Origin: Ephemerocybe angulata
Lineage: Eukaryota > Basidiomycota > Agaricomycetes > Agaricales > Psathyrellaceae
Reading direction: 5' to 3'
Length of the DNA: 64,000 nucleotides
NCBI GenBank assembly: GCA_013368325.1
Contig: JAACJK010000123.1
Coordinates: 124,001-188,000, forward strand
Part shown: positions 23,842 through 37,070 of the stretch, piece after piece
How the letters are laid out: each line of letters begins with the position of its first letter
Numbering within the stretch: position 1 is the first letter of the stretch
Made by a program: the position numbers and the translations under genes
The notes under the pieces: generated by a model
What the model was told of the DNA's origin: nothing
The model's database searches: none
Seen by the model: the letters and a program-made list of their open reading frames with translations, nothing else

Positions 23842-25030
23842 CTAGAACTGCCAGTTATGGTATCCAGCGTTGCTCGGCGCCATCCGCTGCACGGACTCCT
23901 CCGCCCGGGAGACATTTCTGTCACCGCCGCCGACTGCAGCGAACCCATCATGGCCACTCCAACCACCCATGTCGCTGCCGGTGGTATGCTCATGAGGCTG
24001 GAAGTTCCCGAATTGGTGGTCGAGCGGGGGTGCCTGTCGATACTGCGAGTACTCCGAAGCGACCGGCATACCGCTCGCGCGGGGATGTTGTGCGATCGGT
24101 ACCTGCTGCTGCTGGAAGAGCAAAGCTTGATCGACCTGCGCACCGAGGTTGGAAGACTCGGAAGACTCGTAGTTTCTCTCTGCCTGATTGGCGGCGAACG
24201 AGTTCAAGTTGAAGATGTCGTTCCATTCCCCTCCAGCGTCGGAGGCTACTGAGGGAGAAAGCGGCGGCTCGAGTTCAAGAGGCATGCCTTGCAGGACGTT
24301 GAACGAGAAGCACTCGCGAATAGCGCTGCTGGCATCACTGAAGTATGAGCCGGCACTGGAACTTTCAGATGGATGGGGAGATGAGGAGAGGTTGTGAGGG
24401 ACCCGGACTCCGTACGGCGACAGGAACAAGTCATCCAAACTCGCGGCGGTTTGGGGTCGATGGTGATCTAGGTTGAGCCAAAGGGGAGCTTGGCGTTGGT
24501 TCGTGTACGACCGGTACTCCCCAGAAGAGGGACGTGCTGCGACTGGAGTTGGAGGGGTGGATGGGAGACTTGGTGCCATCGATGTCGTGCGCGAGACAGG
24601 CAACGAGTGCGAGGAGTGGTGGTCAAGGATAATTTCCTTGCCAGAGAGAGAATCCTCCATGGGAATGAGATAGTGATCCCCATGCTTATCGAGGACGTAG
24701 GTGGACATATCCGAATCAGTTATAGTTGTGGAGGTGGGTTCACAAGATTTCCCCCAGCGTCTACCCCAAGGGCCCATGGCGAGCTACATTTGACTGTCGG
24801 CTTTCAGAGTTCAGGTAGTAAGGAGGGAGTAAACATACCATGTTAGCCATGTCCTTAGGATAACCCTTCGGAGGTTTCTTATTTGCGCCGGGATCCTTCT
24901 TCGCGTTAGGCCTTGCGTTAGGCTTCGCGAGAGGGGAGGCGGAGGGAGGAGGAGATGAAGAGGAGGAGGTGGGGGAGGACGAGGATGAGGAGGAAACTAT
25001 CCGCTTGGAGCTAGAATGTTCTTTGGACAT
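23842..25030 (-). CDS. Disordered protein with conserved N-terminal PWG motif, paralogue 1
   Basis: Two exons on the minus strand, 25030-24839 and 24783-23842, with a 55 bp intron, encode 377 residues. The Ser/Pro-rich start leads to a basic block, KKPPKGYPKDMANM, then after the intron LAMGPWGRRW and later DKHGDHYLIPMEDS. The remaining about 280 residues are low complexity, rich in S, P, Q, H and aromatic residues (SSSAGSYFSDASSA; LFQQQQVPIAQH), like a disordered activation or phase-separation region. The second gene at 35962-37070 has the same exon break, the same K-P-K...M(x)n-PWG order and the same kind of tail, so the two are paralogues. I do not recognise a named family. A nuclear or regulatory role is only a guess from composition. 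Confidence 0.65.
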
Positions 25031-28000
25031 CGTTGCGGCCCCGGGGTAGCGCTCAAGAGGAGGCATGGAGATGAGGACTCCCAATCGAACATGGCGGACA
25101 CACTATATAGCACGTCGCCTCGTTGCATTTGTGACCTTGAAGCTTAGAGCAAGGTACGAAAGGCGTAGCTGTGTTGGTCAAAAGAGAGCTGTTCGAAGTA
25201 TGTCCACAGAATCTCGAGATTCAAACTCGAGATTCAAAAGATCCGTCGTTGAACGCCGGAACGTTCGTGGGACCCAGATTCCTGGAATGGCCAACTGGGA
25301 AAAGATCTCGATATTGAGATCTCCTATATCAACTCATTATATGAATTCGAATTTGCTCATAACTCCTCATCCTCATGCTTTGCACGCCTTCAGCCGACAG
25401 GACCTTTGGCGCTTATTGAGACTGCAATTGTAGAAATCGGACTGCGACTTTTGGCCGGTGCCTTAAGGGGAATTTTAGTCACTGCCCCCGATCCGGACCA
25501 CATGGTCATCGCCGCCATCACCAGCCGGGTCGACTCCGTGGGCGCTTGTCTGGTGTGGCACCGGTGCGGTATGGTGGAACGAAGTATGTGTACGCTGGCC
25601 GTATTACGAGCCATAATTGCGAAGTTATAGGTGATATAGGTACCACAGATAGTGCCTATGCTTCATGCGCCAAACCCAGCAAAAACCGCATCTTACTCCC
25701 CAGGAAAGTTCAGTTAGTAAGGAACACTACCGCGCGTCTTTGCGCCGTGATTCCCGACGCGATCGAGCGACAGTTTCCCGCCCCCTCCTTTCCAAATCTG
25801 CAATTGCTGTTTAACCTCGCGATATCCACGAGTTCACGGAGATCTTGTGGAGTTTCCAATCAGTTCTATTCTTACCAGCTCAGAAGAGATTGCTATGCCT
25901 ACCGTCCTGAAAGAACATCAGCCTGTAGGCCAAAAGCTTTCCAGAGCTTCCGGAATGCTAACAAATCAGAAGAGAAGGTAGAGGCTGGGTCGCATTGGCC
26001 TCGTGTTGATGAAGGAAAGCTGTTGCGCTTCTCCTTTGGCGACAGTACCCTCCAAGTCGGTCCCATTCGTACTCTGAATTCAGTGTTGAGCCAAGTCGCC
26101 TCAGTTGTTGATTTCAAACACAGGTTCAACGAAGTCACGGAAGAAACACACTGCCTCGTACAGCCTTTTACGTGCTATTTCTCAATACAATTCGGGGCCT
26201 CAGTCACGTAGTCCTTTGCTCGTGACGAATTGTCGTGGAACTTGCCATCCCATGACACTGTGGCGCAACTGATGGCAGGAAGCGGTTGCGCCTCACTGTG
26301 CTATACGGGGGACTCGCCTATGCTTCTACACGGCTAGTCTAGCTCTATGCAGCTCCTCGAGAAATTGAGGCGCTTGATACGAGGTCGGAGGGGACTCATG
26401 CTAAACCGGATTTTAGTACTGGGGTGTGGCAGGCCGGTCACCGGTGTCTTAAAAGGGAGTCTGGTGCTGGCGTCGTTGCGAAGCAATAGACAAAAGTGCT
26501 CCATATGTTACGGCTCACACCTGCTGTAAAGTCTGTACCGGATGCGCTCCTCGGGCGCATGTTAACGTTGGGCACCACTTCCTTTAATTGCAATCGATTC
26601 ATCTTAAACCGGCTCGGGGAACTGTTTAGTTGCCTTGCACTTGCTTTGACAAAAGAATCTCCAGGCCAGGCCGAATCTTATCTAGGACTAGCATAACGGG
26701 GAAGTTCTTCACTCCGGTGAGCAATATAAGCTGAGACGTGTGGGGTGGCTACAATTCCAGTTCAGGAGCGAATTCTAGTCACCGGCCCCCCTTGAACAAC
26801 AAATCACAACCGCAGGTGAAGCAAAATGGGAGAAAGATCCTGGAACGCGTTATACACGAGCATGGGAACTTTGCAAGGGAGAAAAACGTTTCGCACACGT
26901 TTAGCGCTTTGACAATCTTAACAGGAAGTCGATATGTGCAGGAGGAGAAAGAGAATTAACACCGGTCGGTAATCAACCGTCAGAATCCGGTTTAGGCAGG
27001 CAGCGCCGACTCTTTTAGACTTACTGCCATCGGACGGACTCCTAAAAGCGACACGGCTGCAGGTAGAGTGAGGTGGCACCAAGCAGCCGTAAGCCAGGTA
27101 AATGCCCCGAAGAATATGTCACAGGGTCTCGACAAACCCCTTATGCCCCATGCCTTCTTGGTCGGGTCCTTCCATATCAAGGTCGGCAACTCAGTTTTAC
27201 TTCCGTTGATTTCGACGGCGTCGATGGTCGATTGGTACCACAGACACGGCGGCGATAATGATATTGTAAGGACCCTGAGTTTCTTGTTTAATCAGTTTAA
27301 TCACCGTAGGAAAGTGCTTGGACCCGGTGGCCACTCATCAACCGCCCCACCCGGCCAACCCTTGTAGCTTCCCTAGCAATACAAGCAACGTACGCAGAAC
27401 CCCTCCCAAGGTTTCTCGGAGGAGTCTCTGTGATTCAGTCGTGCGTTTTGCTCAGCAGATTGCGGGGGCAATGGATTATTTACCGAAATGGACAGCACTT
27501 CCAACTTTGATTCTGAGGCTCCGCATATGCGACCCTGAAGGCGAACTTTCATGACCCCCAATGAGAGCGGTTTCTATATTCCAGACTGTGCCCATTTCTA
27601 TTCAACGGTGACTAGTCGCCGTAGATAGGGCTCCGATCATCGGACACTCTTGTGCCCCGCAGGCCTTCAGTGATTCTGATCCCTACGATGACGAGTGTTC
27701 ACTGCTAAGTTTACGCTGGGATGATGGGTCGTGTATATTCCACTGAGAATACAACTACATACAAGCTATCGTGAAGCTTCACTTCTGTGACCTACCTAGA
27801 TGCACGTAGAAGCCAACATTCTCATGTGAGATCACGATGATCATCGATCAGGCCCGGCCACTTGACGGGCGCTTAATTTATTGGTCCTGGAGATGGTCCA
27901 TACTTATCACTCTGCAAGTTAAGCTGCACATTGTGAAGAGAGTCTGAGTTATTGTTAAAAAAGCTGACCCCGTCCGATAGGTTGTTTCAAACCTCGCGAA

Positions 28001-31000
28001 GTTCCGCCTCCTCGTGGCACGCCTCGTGTTCTTGCCAAAGTCCAGTCACCTTATGTCCGTCACAATGGTCAATTCAATCCAACATCTCCCAAGCCGCAGG
28101 GAGACCTGAAACAAAGCAACGCGCAATCTATCCTAATCTTACTTTATTACTTCATTACTTCACCATAGACGTGTGTACCGACCATGCGAAAGGCGCCAGA
28201 TGCAGCGCCTTGCGCTTTACTCCGCTTTCCGAATCAATGTCGAGGTCATTTGAGTGCCTGTTCCGCCTCGATATACGAACGTCCCTTCATTCTACGTGTT
28301 GAGCCTACTGCATCCTTCTAGTGTAACCGTGATCGCGGATTGTGGAAGAAGCTCATTCTATTCGGAGCCCGAGATTAGGCAGGATACCAGCATCGCCTTG
28401 GCTTCTCGTGAAGAACGCCAAATTGTGATTCAGACTTTGTCCTAGAAGGAGGACATATTGAGCAAAATAGTGCCAAAGTGATGATCACGCACATTGCACG
28501 TTATGCACTTCATATAGAAAAAGTGGCGGAGATGGCTGTCATTTACGTTGACCTGATTGACGGTGCGATGACGCCCAACTGCTTGGATTCCTTGCAGCAG
28601 AGTGCCTCGCTGCAACAGTCACGGTCAAGAGGACGGTTTCAGATACAGAGGAAGGCAGGGATATTACAACATGTCAGGCTCTGGGAGGTCTAGATTTAGA
28701 TTTTCAGCGTCACCAGGCGAAAGTGGTGCAGCTTCCATTTCCAAGTTCCAACAACAAGTAAATGAGAGTGATCGGACACTGACGACCGGAAATCGATAAA
28801 ATGCTGCAGAAAGGCGAGTGTTCTGGGGAGCATATCACAAGCAAACCAGTGCTCTACATATCAGGCGGAGGTATTTGAAAAATTTCTACCGTCGTAAACG
28901 AGAAAAAAAACTAGGCCGGCTTCACATATCATATGAAGTGTTTTGATGTCTGGACCAGCAGAAACTGGCTGGATATCTTGAGGTCAAGGTTGTGAAGAGT
29001 AGTCATTAAGGGCACAAGACATGTTACTGTACGATACAGGTAGGCAAAGTGCGTTCCAGCGGGAGAAGCTGGCATTCACTTGCAAGTAATGTCGAGATGA
29101 AAGCCATGCTAAGGAGGTCCGCCCGACCTCGAAGGGTTCAGCTTTTGCCACTTTAGTTAGGTGTCCTCGGGTCTCCCTCTCAAAGTTACAGCTGCCCATT
29201 GCTCCCGATTCTCAGCTAAGCACAAAAGGTTCCGACCCAACAGAATCCATTTAGCGCCTCGAACACGCACGCGGCACTCCCCCTCCCCCGGCATTGAGCT
29301 CAACTCTAAGCGAACATTATCACCTTATTATTTTTCATAACAGTCAGGACTGCCGTGTACGGTGATCGAGATGGTCGTCCCCATTCCCATCACCAACTTT
29401 TCCCAATAGGTCCACCTTTGGTGGTGCAGGATCCAGCGTTGGTTGACGTCTTCGCACCGACCCCCCGAGAGTTAGCCGATACGCAGCAATGTGTTCCTTT
29501 CAAAAGTAGCCGCCGCAGACCGAACTGCGACGACTTTGTAGCGGCTACCGCGGCTGGTACTTCAGCGCTGAGACAGGCCGAGGTTACATCGCGAAGTTGG
29601 TGCCCAATTGCGTCAGAGGCAGCGCTCTGAGCTTCCCAGAACGTGCACATTAAAAGCGAGCAGCGATGGGTACTCTTGCAGCGGATCTAGAGTAATGGAC
29701 GAAGGGTGAGCTCCGAGACCTAAGGGGAAGAGGGAAATGAACACAAATGACAAGCTCAAACAAACTCAAGTGCGTAAGCGTCAGAATAGGATAAAGACTC
29801 TGGAATATTAGTGGAGTAGAGTGGAGATGTACTTACCATGGCAGTGTACGCGCAGTAAGTAATCACGGCTGAAGCTGTCCACGTCTATGAAAGATTAACT
29901 GAGCATCTTCGAGGTCGGCCGCATGAACGTACTGGAGATCAGACTTCGGCATTGTGGTGGAAAGGTACAAAGGTACCAGCTGCGATCGCGTATGTGATCG
30001 GATGAGAATTCTGGCGACAATTAGCCTTCGGATTGAGGAGGAAGAAGCGAAGAGCTTAAGTTGAGGACCATTCACAACGAAGTTGCCTTTTCGCACCTGA
30101 AAACGCGGCCGAGATAGCCGGCCCTTTCGTGCGACCGATGGCAAGCCTCTCTCCGACAGGGTCCACGCCCGATCGCAGTCCCTAAGGATAAGTACCATTC
30201 CCCGCGGGCCAGCTGATAGACCGTAGTAGTTAGTGCTCACCTCATGGACCACAGGGCTGAGGAGGGCAAGGACTCAGATATAAGAGAAATGGCAGCGATA
30301 AAGTTAAATCTCGCCTGAAGCTCGAAGCGTCAGTCGCACCCTCCCCTCAAAGGGGATAGTTTAGAGAGTGGCACTGATATACCCATCCCTACTTGGTAAG
30401 AAGTTTAAAGGGAGCATCTGCTGCTTTCCGCAGTACGAAACCCGCTTGTCAGGTCTGCTCACATTCGACTCAAGGCTCCGTAGACTTCCCCTCATCCTGC
30501 TCCAGCAAAGTTAAGGAGGAATGCCAGCGCAAGGGGCGTCAATCGCGGCAAATCCTCAAAGGCTTGCAGGCACCAGGCAGAGAATGCTTGTCCTTGCCCT
30601 CGACTGAGCCGCATGCCTTCCATGATGCTGGTGAAAGGCTGTTCACAGTCACCGCTAGAGTGGCGAAGACAACGTTGTGGGAAACAATGCTACAGAAGGG
30701 ATATCGAATCAGAGTAAGTGGATATCCAAGCCTGGCAATGGGCATTCACCCACATTTGAGATGAACGTCAGGCTGCCAGGTCTAATTCCACAAATCCCGC
30801 AGTCAATTGGGCTTGGATCGAGACAAGAATGAGCGCTGAGGCCGCTGAGGTTTCGATGGACAGGTCCGATCGCTCGCGATCGTGCGCTGTTGGATGTGGA
30901 GGGGAGTGGGGTCCGTTTACAGCTCAGCGCTGAGCCGTAGTTGGACGAGTTTGATCGCGCGATCTTGCGCTGTGGGTGCGAGGCTGAGTGTGGTGGGCAA

Positions 31001-31684
31001 TCGAGAGTATATTGTAAGTAACTGTGAAATGGCATCGTTGGACCCTGGGGACACAACGAAATTCGATCATTGAAGGTTAAAAAAGTCTTATCATATGCCT
31101 ATCGTGGCGACGAATCCCCAAACCCTTCCGAGGTCAAACCACTGGATGCGGGCTGCCACTGCGGAAGCCTACTCACGAGCCCCTAGTATGCGTAGAAACT
31201 CACCGATTGCGAGTAACTTGCATAGTTGTCGTTGTCGTAGGAGTCGGATTCTCGGCTCTGCTTGATGATTCTGCGACCAAGAGCGTCTATTCGGTGACCG
31301 TTCGCCTATGGGCCAAGTGCGCTTCTGAGGATATCATGATTCAAAACACGAGAGAGGGCGGCCCGGGATGGGCGAAGTGCAACGCTCCTAAAGGCTAAGC
31401 GCCGGACAATGCCAAGGAGAGAACGGCGTTCAAGTGGATGGCTGGAGTCTGGACGAGTCACGACAGCCTGAGGAGGCCTGGCGTGGGATGGTCACATGCT
31501 GACTAGCGCTGACTCGTGATGCATTGATGGGAGCAAGCGCTTTCGGCGTCTTCCTAAGGCTTGCTTCCTACCACCACCGCGGTCGTCTGACCAGTCTCTC
31601 GGCTTCTGCCATACTACGCTAAGCGCCCAAAGGGTCGGACCGAGGAAGCTATCTCTCCGTAGTTCTTATCAGCCCCTCGTCCCA
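25031..31684. other. Gene-poor region between the two duplicated segments
   Basis: About 6.6 kb with no supported gene. ORFs up to 221 codons (25546-26211) have no domain or codon pattern I trust and overlap ORFs in other frames. No LTR, terminal inverted repeat or RNA gene was recognised. It probably contains the promoter of the PWG gene ending at 25030 and decayed repeats. Confidence 0.45.
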
Positions 31685-34309
31685 ATGACGATGCATTCAG
31701 CTGATCAAGCGCCTATCCCCGTTTCGAACAGCTTCTTCGTGGACGGTGAAAAGTGTCCAGCGCGAGGAGGTTCCATCCCGGATCTTTAGAAACGTAGTTT
31801 AATTTCTGGGAAGGCCCTTGGCACTTCCGTGGATGTCCCACAAGCCTGGGGCACCCACCCATTCAATCGTCTTTTCACTCTCAGACGACCTCTTCTACTA
31901 GAAGACGTGTTCGTATTCCCTATTCTATCGCCCAGAAGGGCCAGCCAGCTCCAATGTGACTGACGAAATTTTCAGATTGTTTCGCAAACACGACGCTACG
32001 AAACCTCTGCTGTTAATATAGAGAGAGAAGCCTTGTGTTGTGATAGGCAGCAGCCAGAACCCAGGGAAAGAGACCGATTTCCATGAGCTGGGAGCGTCTC
32101 CAGATTCCATTTATTTGCAGACGCAGCGGTGGATGGACGGTGCACGTATGTATCTTTGTTTTCCGCGTTCCCGTTTAATCCTTCGACGTGTTTCACGCCA
32201 ACGCGACAAGCGCAACGCATCGACGCATTGCCTTTCCCCCAGCAATGTCATTCATCTATTTCTTTCATTCACGGAGGAGTCATTGTATTAACGAAGATTT
32301 TTCGACAGGCACATAACCGCCCAAACGATACTGCGCGCCGTCCGCTCACACCTATGCGTGGGCCAGGAAAAGATAAGTGCTATCTTTGTACTCTATATTC
32401 TCGGCCTCCAAGGATCATCCGACCTCACGTGTGGAGACGGACGACCATTCATTTCCTTTACCGCCCGAAAAAGAGCAAAGTACGGGGTGACTAATGACTT
32501 TACGATATCCACGTCTCAGGCTCAGCCCACAAGATCGTCAACAAGAGGACATACCACCACGGGACAACGCTCGTATCGACGCGGCTTGACATGCTGGGCG
32601 ACCTCCTCCGGGTGAAGGGAAAGGTACGCCACTATGACGCATCCCCTGCTTCCGTATTCCCCGGGGCGCTTCGAGTCCTCCGTTGTATATGGCAACGTGT
32701 TCGCGGTCAGCACATGGTCGTCGCCCAGAAATGGAAGTGCGCAACCAACCGAATTTGCTAGGGCGCTACTTATCCTTTAAGCGCGCGCTGCGGCAGGTCG
32801 ATGCCCGCTGTCAACTGAGGCATTTCTTCCCCGCTATCTCCCCCTCCTACCCGGAACAATCTCTTTCCCAGCAATGTGGGACGCTCATCGGCCAATGGCA
32901 TTTGTTCCTATCTTTATCTGTTGGTGCAGACCATCAGCGTCCATCCACACATTGGCCGGAGGTTATGTGCCTTGGGCTCCGCGCTTGCGTGGCGTGGCAT
33001 GGATCCCCACCCTACGGCGTCGAAAAAGCCACTCGGTTCACGTACTCTTTCGTACCAGACGGCAGCATGATAGCCTCAAGGTTCAGCCTTGGTTGGATCA
33101 CAACCTTCTTCGAACGAGGGTTCCTGGTCCATGGTCGTCTAAACGAGAACGTTACAGAACTTCGTGAAACAGACACTAACTCGTGGCTTGTTCTCCTTGG
33201 AACGAAAGAGGATTATCTTCCTATTCCGAGCACAGAACGGCATTCGACCTTCTTCGCCCCTCTTTTCCCGTAGGCAGTACCCAAGGCCGGGCGACCAGGG
33301 GCAGCTCATCAAGAACGTGCTCCGATCTCATCTGGCTTGCTGTTGAGCCAGGCCAAGGGGACGGCTGGCTTATTGTGCGTTGTTATCAGCTAGTCCTGAT
33401 TCAGTCGTTACTCTTCACACACCGTTTATGTTTTCCGCCCTTTTCTCCTGCTCCTCCCTCGCTGCTTCCGCATGTACGCCCGCAGGCCGACCCAGTTCTT
33501 TCCTCTTTGTCCGTCTGGATGAAACAACTCTAGGAACGTATGGTGACGAAGCGTCTAGCCTTCACGAACACTGTTGTATCTCAATTCCAGAAAGACTATG
33601 GAATCGACCAGCAGGCACGTCTTCCCAAGATGTCACTTTGCTTTTTTGTCACCTACCTACGTGCTTCACATTTGCACTCCACTTGTCTCCTCCTTCGAAA
33701 AGACGTCTAACTCATTGTGTTGTCGCACACCTGGTCCGAACTCTGACCTGTGCAATCCTCCCTACTTCCGGACAGTCATGAGCTCAGATGTGACGCGGAT
33801 GTCAAAAAAGGCATGGAAGGACTGCCCGTAAGTGCCAATGCCAAAAACTCAATCGCCTCCTCCGTACATCCAATATCGGACCGAGCCGCTGACCATGAAC
33901 CAAATTACTCTTCGTACCCACAGACATGGGGCTGGCAACTGCTGGCAATACAGCCAATCCGCCTGTGGCGCAGTCGTAAGTCCCCCCAATCTCTCCGTCG
34001 CGGCCGCCGGAAGCTGGCCCGGCGCCTCTTCCCCGCATCCGCGAATCCTACTAACGCCGGCGATACACAGAAACTGCATCTCCGCTCCAAACACGGGTCG
34101 TCCTGGAAAGTACAAGCCAACTTTTGGACGGGACTCTCGAGACAGGTGACACCGCTGACTGCATCATGCAGTTCAGCAGGGCACTAGTGGGCCAGAGGTA
34201 CGGGTTCTGGGAGCTCGATGGGGCGATGCAAGAAGAAGTCGGCCAGCATCCACCAGAGCTTGCCGCGGTCGCTCGCGATCTGAAAAGCTGGATGTCCGAA
34301 ATAGCTTGA
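31685..34309 (+). pseudogene. Decayed lipoate-protein ligase copy
   Basis: Recognisable counterparts of the exons of the intact gene at 15316-18099 occur in order, including the KPLLLIY...KPCVVIG segment, HKIVNKRTYHHGTTL, LGDLLRVKGK, an exon starting ERMVTK, and the last exon GQRYGFWELDGAMQ to the TGA at 34307-34309. Damage is extensive. The first exon has lost the NLSLED region by deletion. An extra base before the SGGGTVYH loop shifts the frame and the loop itself is altered. About 50 bp is missing before the catalytic Lys motif, and most of the SVRSPVCNL segment is gone. The donor after exon 5 is GC in place of GT, and the acceptor AG of the next intron is AAT. The long intron (910 bp) is retained. 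It is very unlikely to encode an active ligase. Confidence 0.85.
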
Positions 34310-35444
34310 GCTTCGCATGCGTTAAAGGTTTGTTAACTTTGCTAGTCGTGCTTTCCGCCGGAAAGCGTAAGCGTGTTGGAACAATCGAAAGCATCCCGAT
34401 CGATATGTACCGAGGAGAACCCCAAATTGAGAAGTATTGTCTCCGTGCAAAGAGCTTAACGGAGTGTACCGGTAGATCGCGTAGTACATCAGAAGAAGAC
34501 ACGCTTGAATCACAGCGCGTTCTTCTTCGATTCAACGTGTTGCGAAAGGCCAGTGCTGTTTGATCCATGAGGATGGAATGGACGCCTCAATTTAGAACCT
34601 GTGGTGTTTTGGTTGTCTTGAGCGAACTTTCTGGGGCCTCGAAAGATGTGTTCCGGTATGGATCGGACCTCGCGGTCTGAGGTCTTGCCGTTTTGGAGGA
34701 AGAGAGAGGACACGTGGATGGGCGGTGCGACACGCTGCTTGGGAGTAAGCGCCGTGAAAGTGACCTTGCGATTTCGATCCGAGGATTCCAAGACACACCT
34801 CGCCCTGCGGTGCTTGCCGTCACGAAAGGCCAAGCCCTTGGGCCCATGTGAGCACAATCCACGCGCCTGGTTCTGTCTAAGAAAGAACTTGTTTGACGCG
34901 TATTGAATTCGGGAGCAGCGCGTGGTCTTTCTACCGACTTCGAACGAGGGGACTTTGGAAATTGGTTGAAAAGCCATGGATCCCGGATTTGAAAGTACAC
35001 AGCACTTCCGACCAATCGTTCACGCTAGCATGAAATGGGATGCACGCGAAGCTGATGTGTATTGCGAAGGCGGAATATATTTGGACAGAAATCTATGGGC
35101 GGTATCCTCGGATGATGGTGTTAACAGAAAAGGCTTCTGGAGCAACAGGCTCAATCTGCGGATAGGATCAAGTTTATTAGCATGTAGTTCCAGGAACAAT
35201 AGCAAATGGTGCGCACGCTTTGTCCTCGCTTGTGTCCTGTTAATCTTCTATCCCTCTCTAACATTGACTCCTCCCATTTATCGAGATTATAACGTGGCGG
35301 CTATTGCAAAAGAGAGGCACGCTTTAGCATCGTTTGGGGCCTTTCATAAACTGCTTCTCCTTTACCTTTCCAAGGTTCTGAAACCGTTGGGAGGCGTTGA
35401 GAAGGGTGCCCGCGGTTCCAAACATGGCGGTAAGAAGGCCTAGT
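34310..35444. other. Interval between pseudogene and small ORF
   Basis: About 1.1 kb that in the other segment corresponds to a 5.1 kb interval. A minus-strand ORF at 34510-34977 is open for 155 codons but has no recognisable domain and I do not call it. Confidence 0.4.
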
Positions 35445-35762
35445 TTAGTGAATGAATGAATGGTATTGGGACATGAAATGGAGTCTATACTCACCAAACG
35501 GTATCAATGCTTCCCAAGGTACAGGCATCTTGGGCGTTGAAGGCGGTTCAACGTTGTCGAAGGTGCAGGCAGTGAGCAACCCGGGACTCGACGACGACGA
35601 ACCGTGCAACAACCGCGAGTCCTTGGATTCCAAACATGGGCAAAGTTGCTTAGATAAGGTGGACCCACACTGCCAAGCTGGACCAATAAGCTCTGGAAAA
35701 AGGAAATATTGCTACATTATTAGGGGGTACATACGATATACAGGAGCCAAAGGCAAAAACAT
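35445..35762 (-). CDS. Putative small Cys-containing protein, counterpart of the 23307-23564 ORF
   Basis: Proposed exons are 35762-35735 and 35692-35445, with a 42 bp intron (short, but GT-AG with a C/T-rich acceptor), giving 91 residues. The start context, GTAGCACTATGTTTTTGCC, mirrors that of the ORF at 23564, and both lie directly downstream of a PWG-motif gene. The body has several Cys (QCGS; LCPCLESK; TACTFD) and a Ser run. The hydrophobic start is much weaker than in the first copy, so if the first encodes a secreted protein this one may have lost its signal. A splice at the GTGAGT near 35490 is an alternative 3' end. Confidence 0.3.
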
Positions 35763-35961
35763 AGTGCTACACAGGTGGGGGGACATGGGTTAGTGGGGAA
35801 AGCATGTGGCAGACGAGTAATAGACTAAAACGAACGAAGAACCCGGGAAGAAAGCGAAAACAAGCGGACGAAGCAAGAGATAAATAGGGAGAAGAAAAGG
35901 GTATCATCAGAAATAGAGACGTCTATAGGTGGGGGTATCTGGAAGAAGAGACCAGAAGGTT

Positions 35962-37070
35962 TTAGTACGGCTGGCGGTACGAGTAAGGATCGTCGAATGG
36001 CAAGAAGTCTTGGTATGAACCTGTGGCGAGACCCCCACTGACGAAACCTGAAGGCAGGTCATCCAACGGCTGCGACGTGCCTTGGCCTTGCTGGTGGAAG
36101 TAGGGGGGCCATACTTCGTTGCTGCTGGAGGCGACTGGACCCATCATTTGATCCCCCTGGTCCATCGGAGGTTGGGCGACGTGTTGACCATTGCCATCGC
36201 CGTGGACGGTGGAAGAAGCCATTGCCATTTGGTACATGAGCTCTGGCATTGTCTGCAACATGTCGAAGCTCGGGGCGGTTGGCGGGTTGTCGTAGCTGGC
36301 ATGGGTGCTCAAACCATGCCAGTGAGCTGCTTCGGGGTTGAGACTGGTGGGTAAATCGAAATCATAGCTCGTTGCCGAACCGCTGCCCGAGTAGATTGAC
36401 ACCCTCGAGCTCGAATCGGAGAATGGAGGGGAGCTGGGGTGGGGAAACCCAAGGGCCATAGAGGATCGAAGGCTTGAGGGGAAAGGGCCGGGGTTGGCGC
36501 GGAGATCATTGCCAGGATAGTGACCGTGGCTCTGAGCAAGGATTGGATAATGGGTGGGGTGATGGGGGAGAGACAGTATCGGAACGCCCGGAAAACTGCG
36601 AGAGGTCCTGAGCCGGCGGGGCGCCGGCGAACTTGGTGCAGAGGAAGTAGATCTCGAAGAGGGAGAGGGCCTCGATGATCCGTTTGGTGGGGTCACCGCA
36701 TGATCTGACATCGCTTCTTTCATCGACATTGGATGGTGACCTCCATCCTGCGTCAAGAAAGAGGCAAAGGCTACCGGTTCTGTGCCGGTAGGAGCAGGGT
36801 CGAAGCTGGGATACAGTCTTTGGCCCCAAGGCGCGGAATCTTCCTTGATCTATTGAATTATGGCTGTAAGGATAGGGACCAGGCGGCGTTTCGTCCTTGA
36901 CTTACGGCTTTTACCATTTCATCAGGGATGTTCTTTGGAGCACGCTTGTTTTTCCCTTTGCGAGATTTCGTTCGTTGAGGCGGGGGAGTGGGATCACCGG
37001 GGTATGGCTGGTGCCGACGTGAGCCTGAGGGCTTCGAGCTGGAAGGAGATGGTTGAGAACTTTTGGGCAT
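35962..37070 (-). CDS. Disordered protein with conserved N-terminal PWG motif, paralogue 2
   Basis: Two exons on the minus strand, 37070-36906 and 36849-35962, with a 56 bp intron, encode 350 residues. The N-terminus is Ser/Pro-rich, then strongly basic (KSRKGKNKRAPKNIPDEMVK). After the intron come SAPWGQRLYPSFD and DGGHHPMSMKEAMSD, parallel to APWG/DKHGDHYLIPMEDS in paralogue 1. The rest is low complexity, rich in S, P, H, Y and Q, and ends DPYSYRQPY. The basic block could be a nuclear localisation signal. Unlike the neighbouring ligase copy, this paralogue is intact, so it has probably stayed under selection. Family and function unknown. Confidence 0.65.

Noticed and set aside
25546..26211. 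221-codon plus-strand ORF in the gene-poor zone
   Set aside because: No recognisable domain, repeat or splice context; its length is possible by chance in this base composition.
32683..33273. 196-codon ORF inside the long intron of the ligase pseudogene, considered as a nested gene
   Set aside because: No counterpart ORF in the matching intron of the intact gene, no domain, and overlapping ORFs in other frames.
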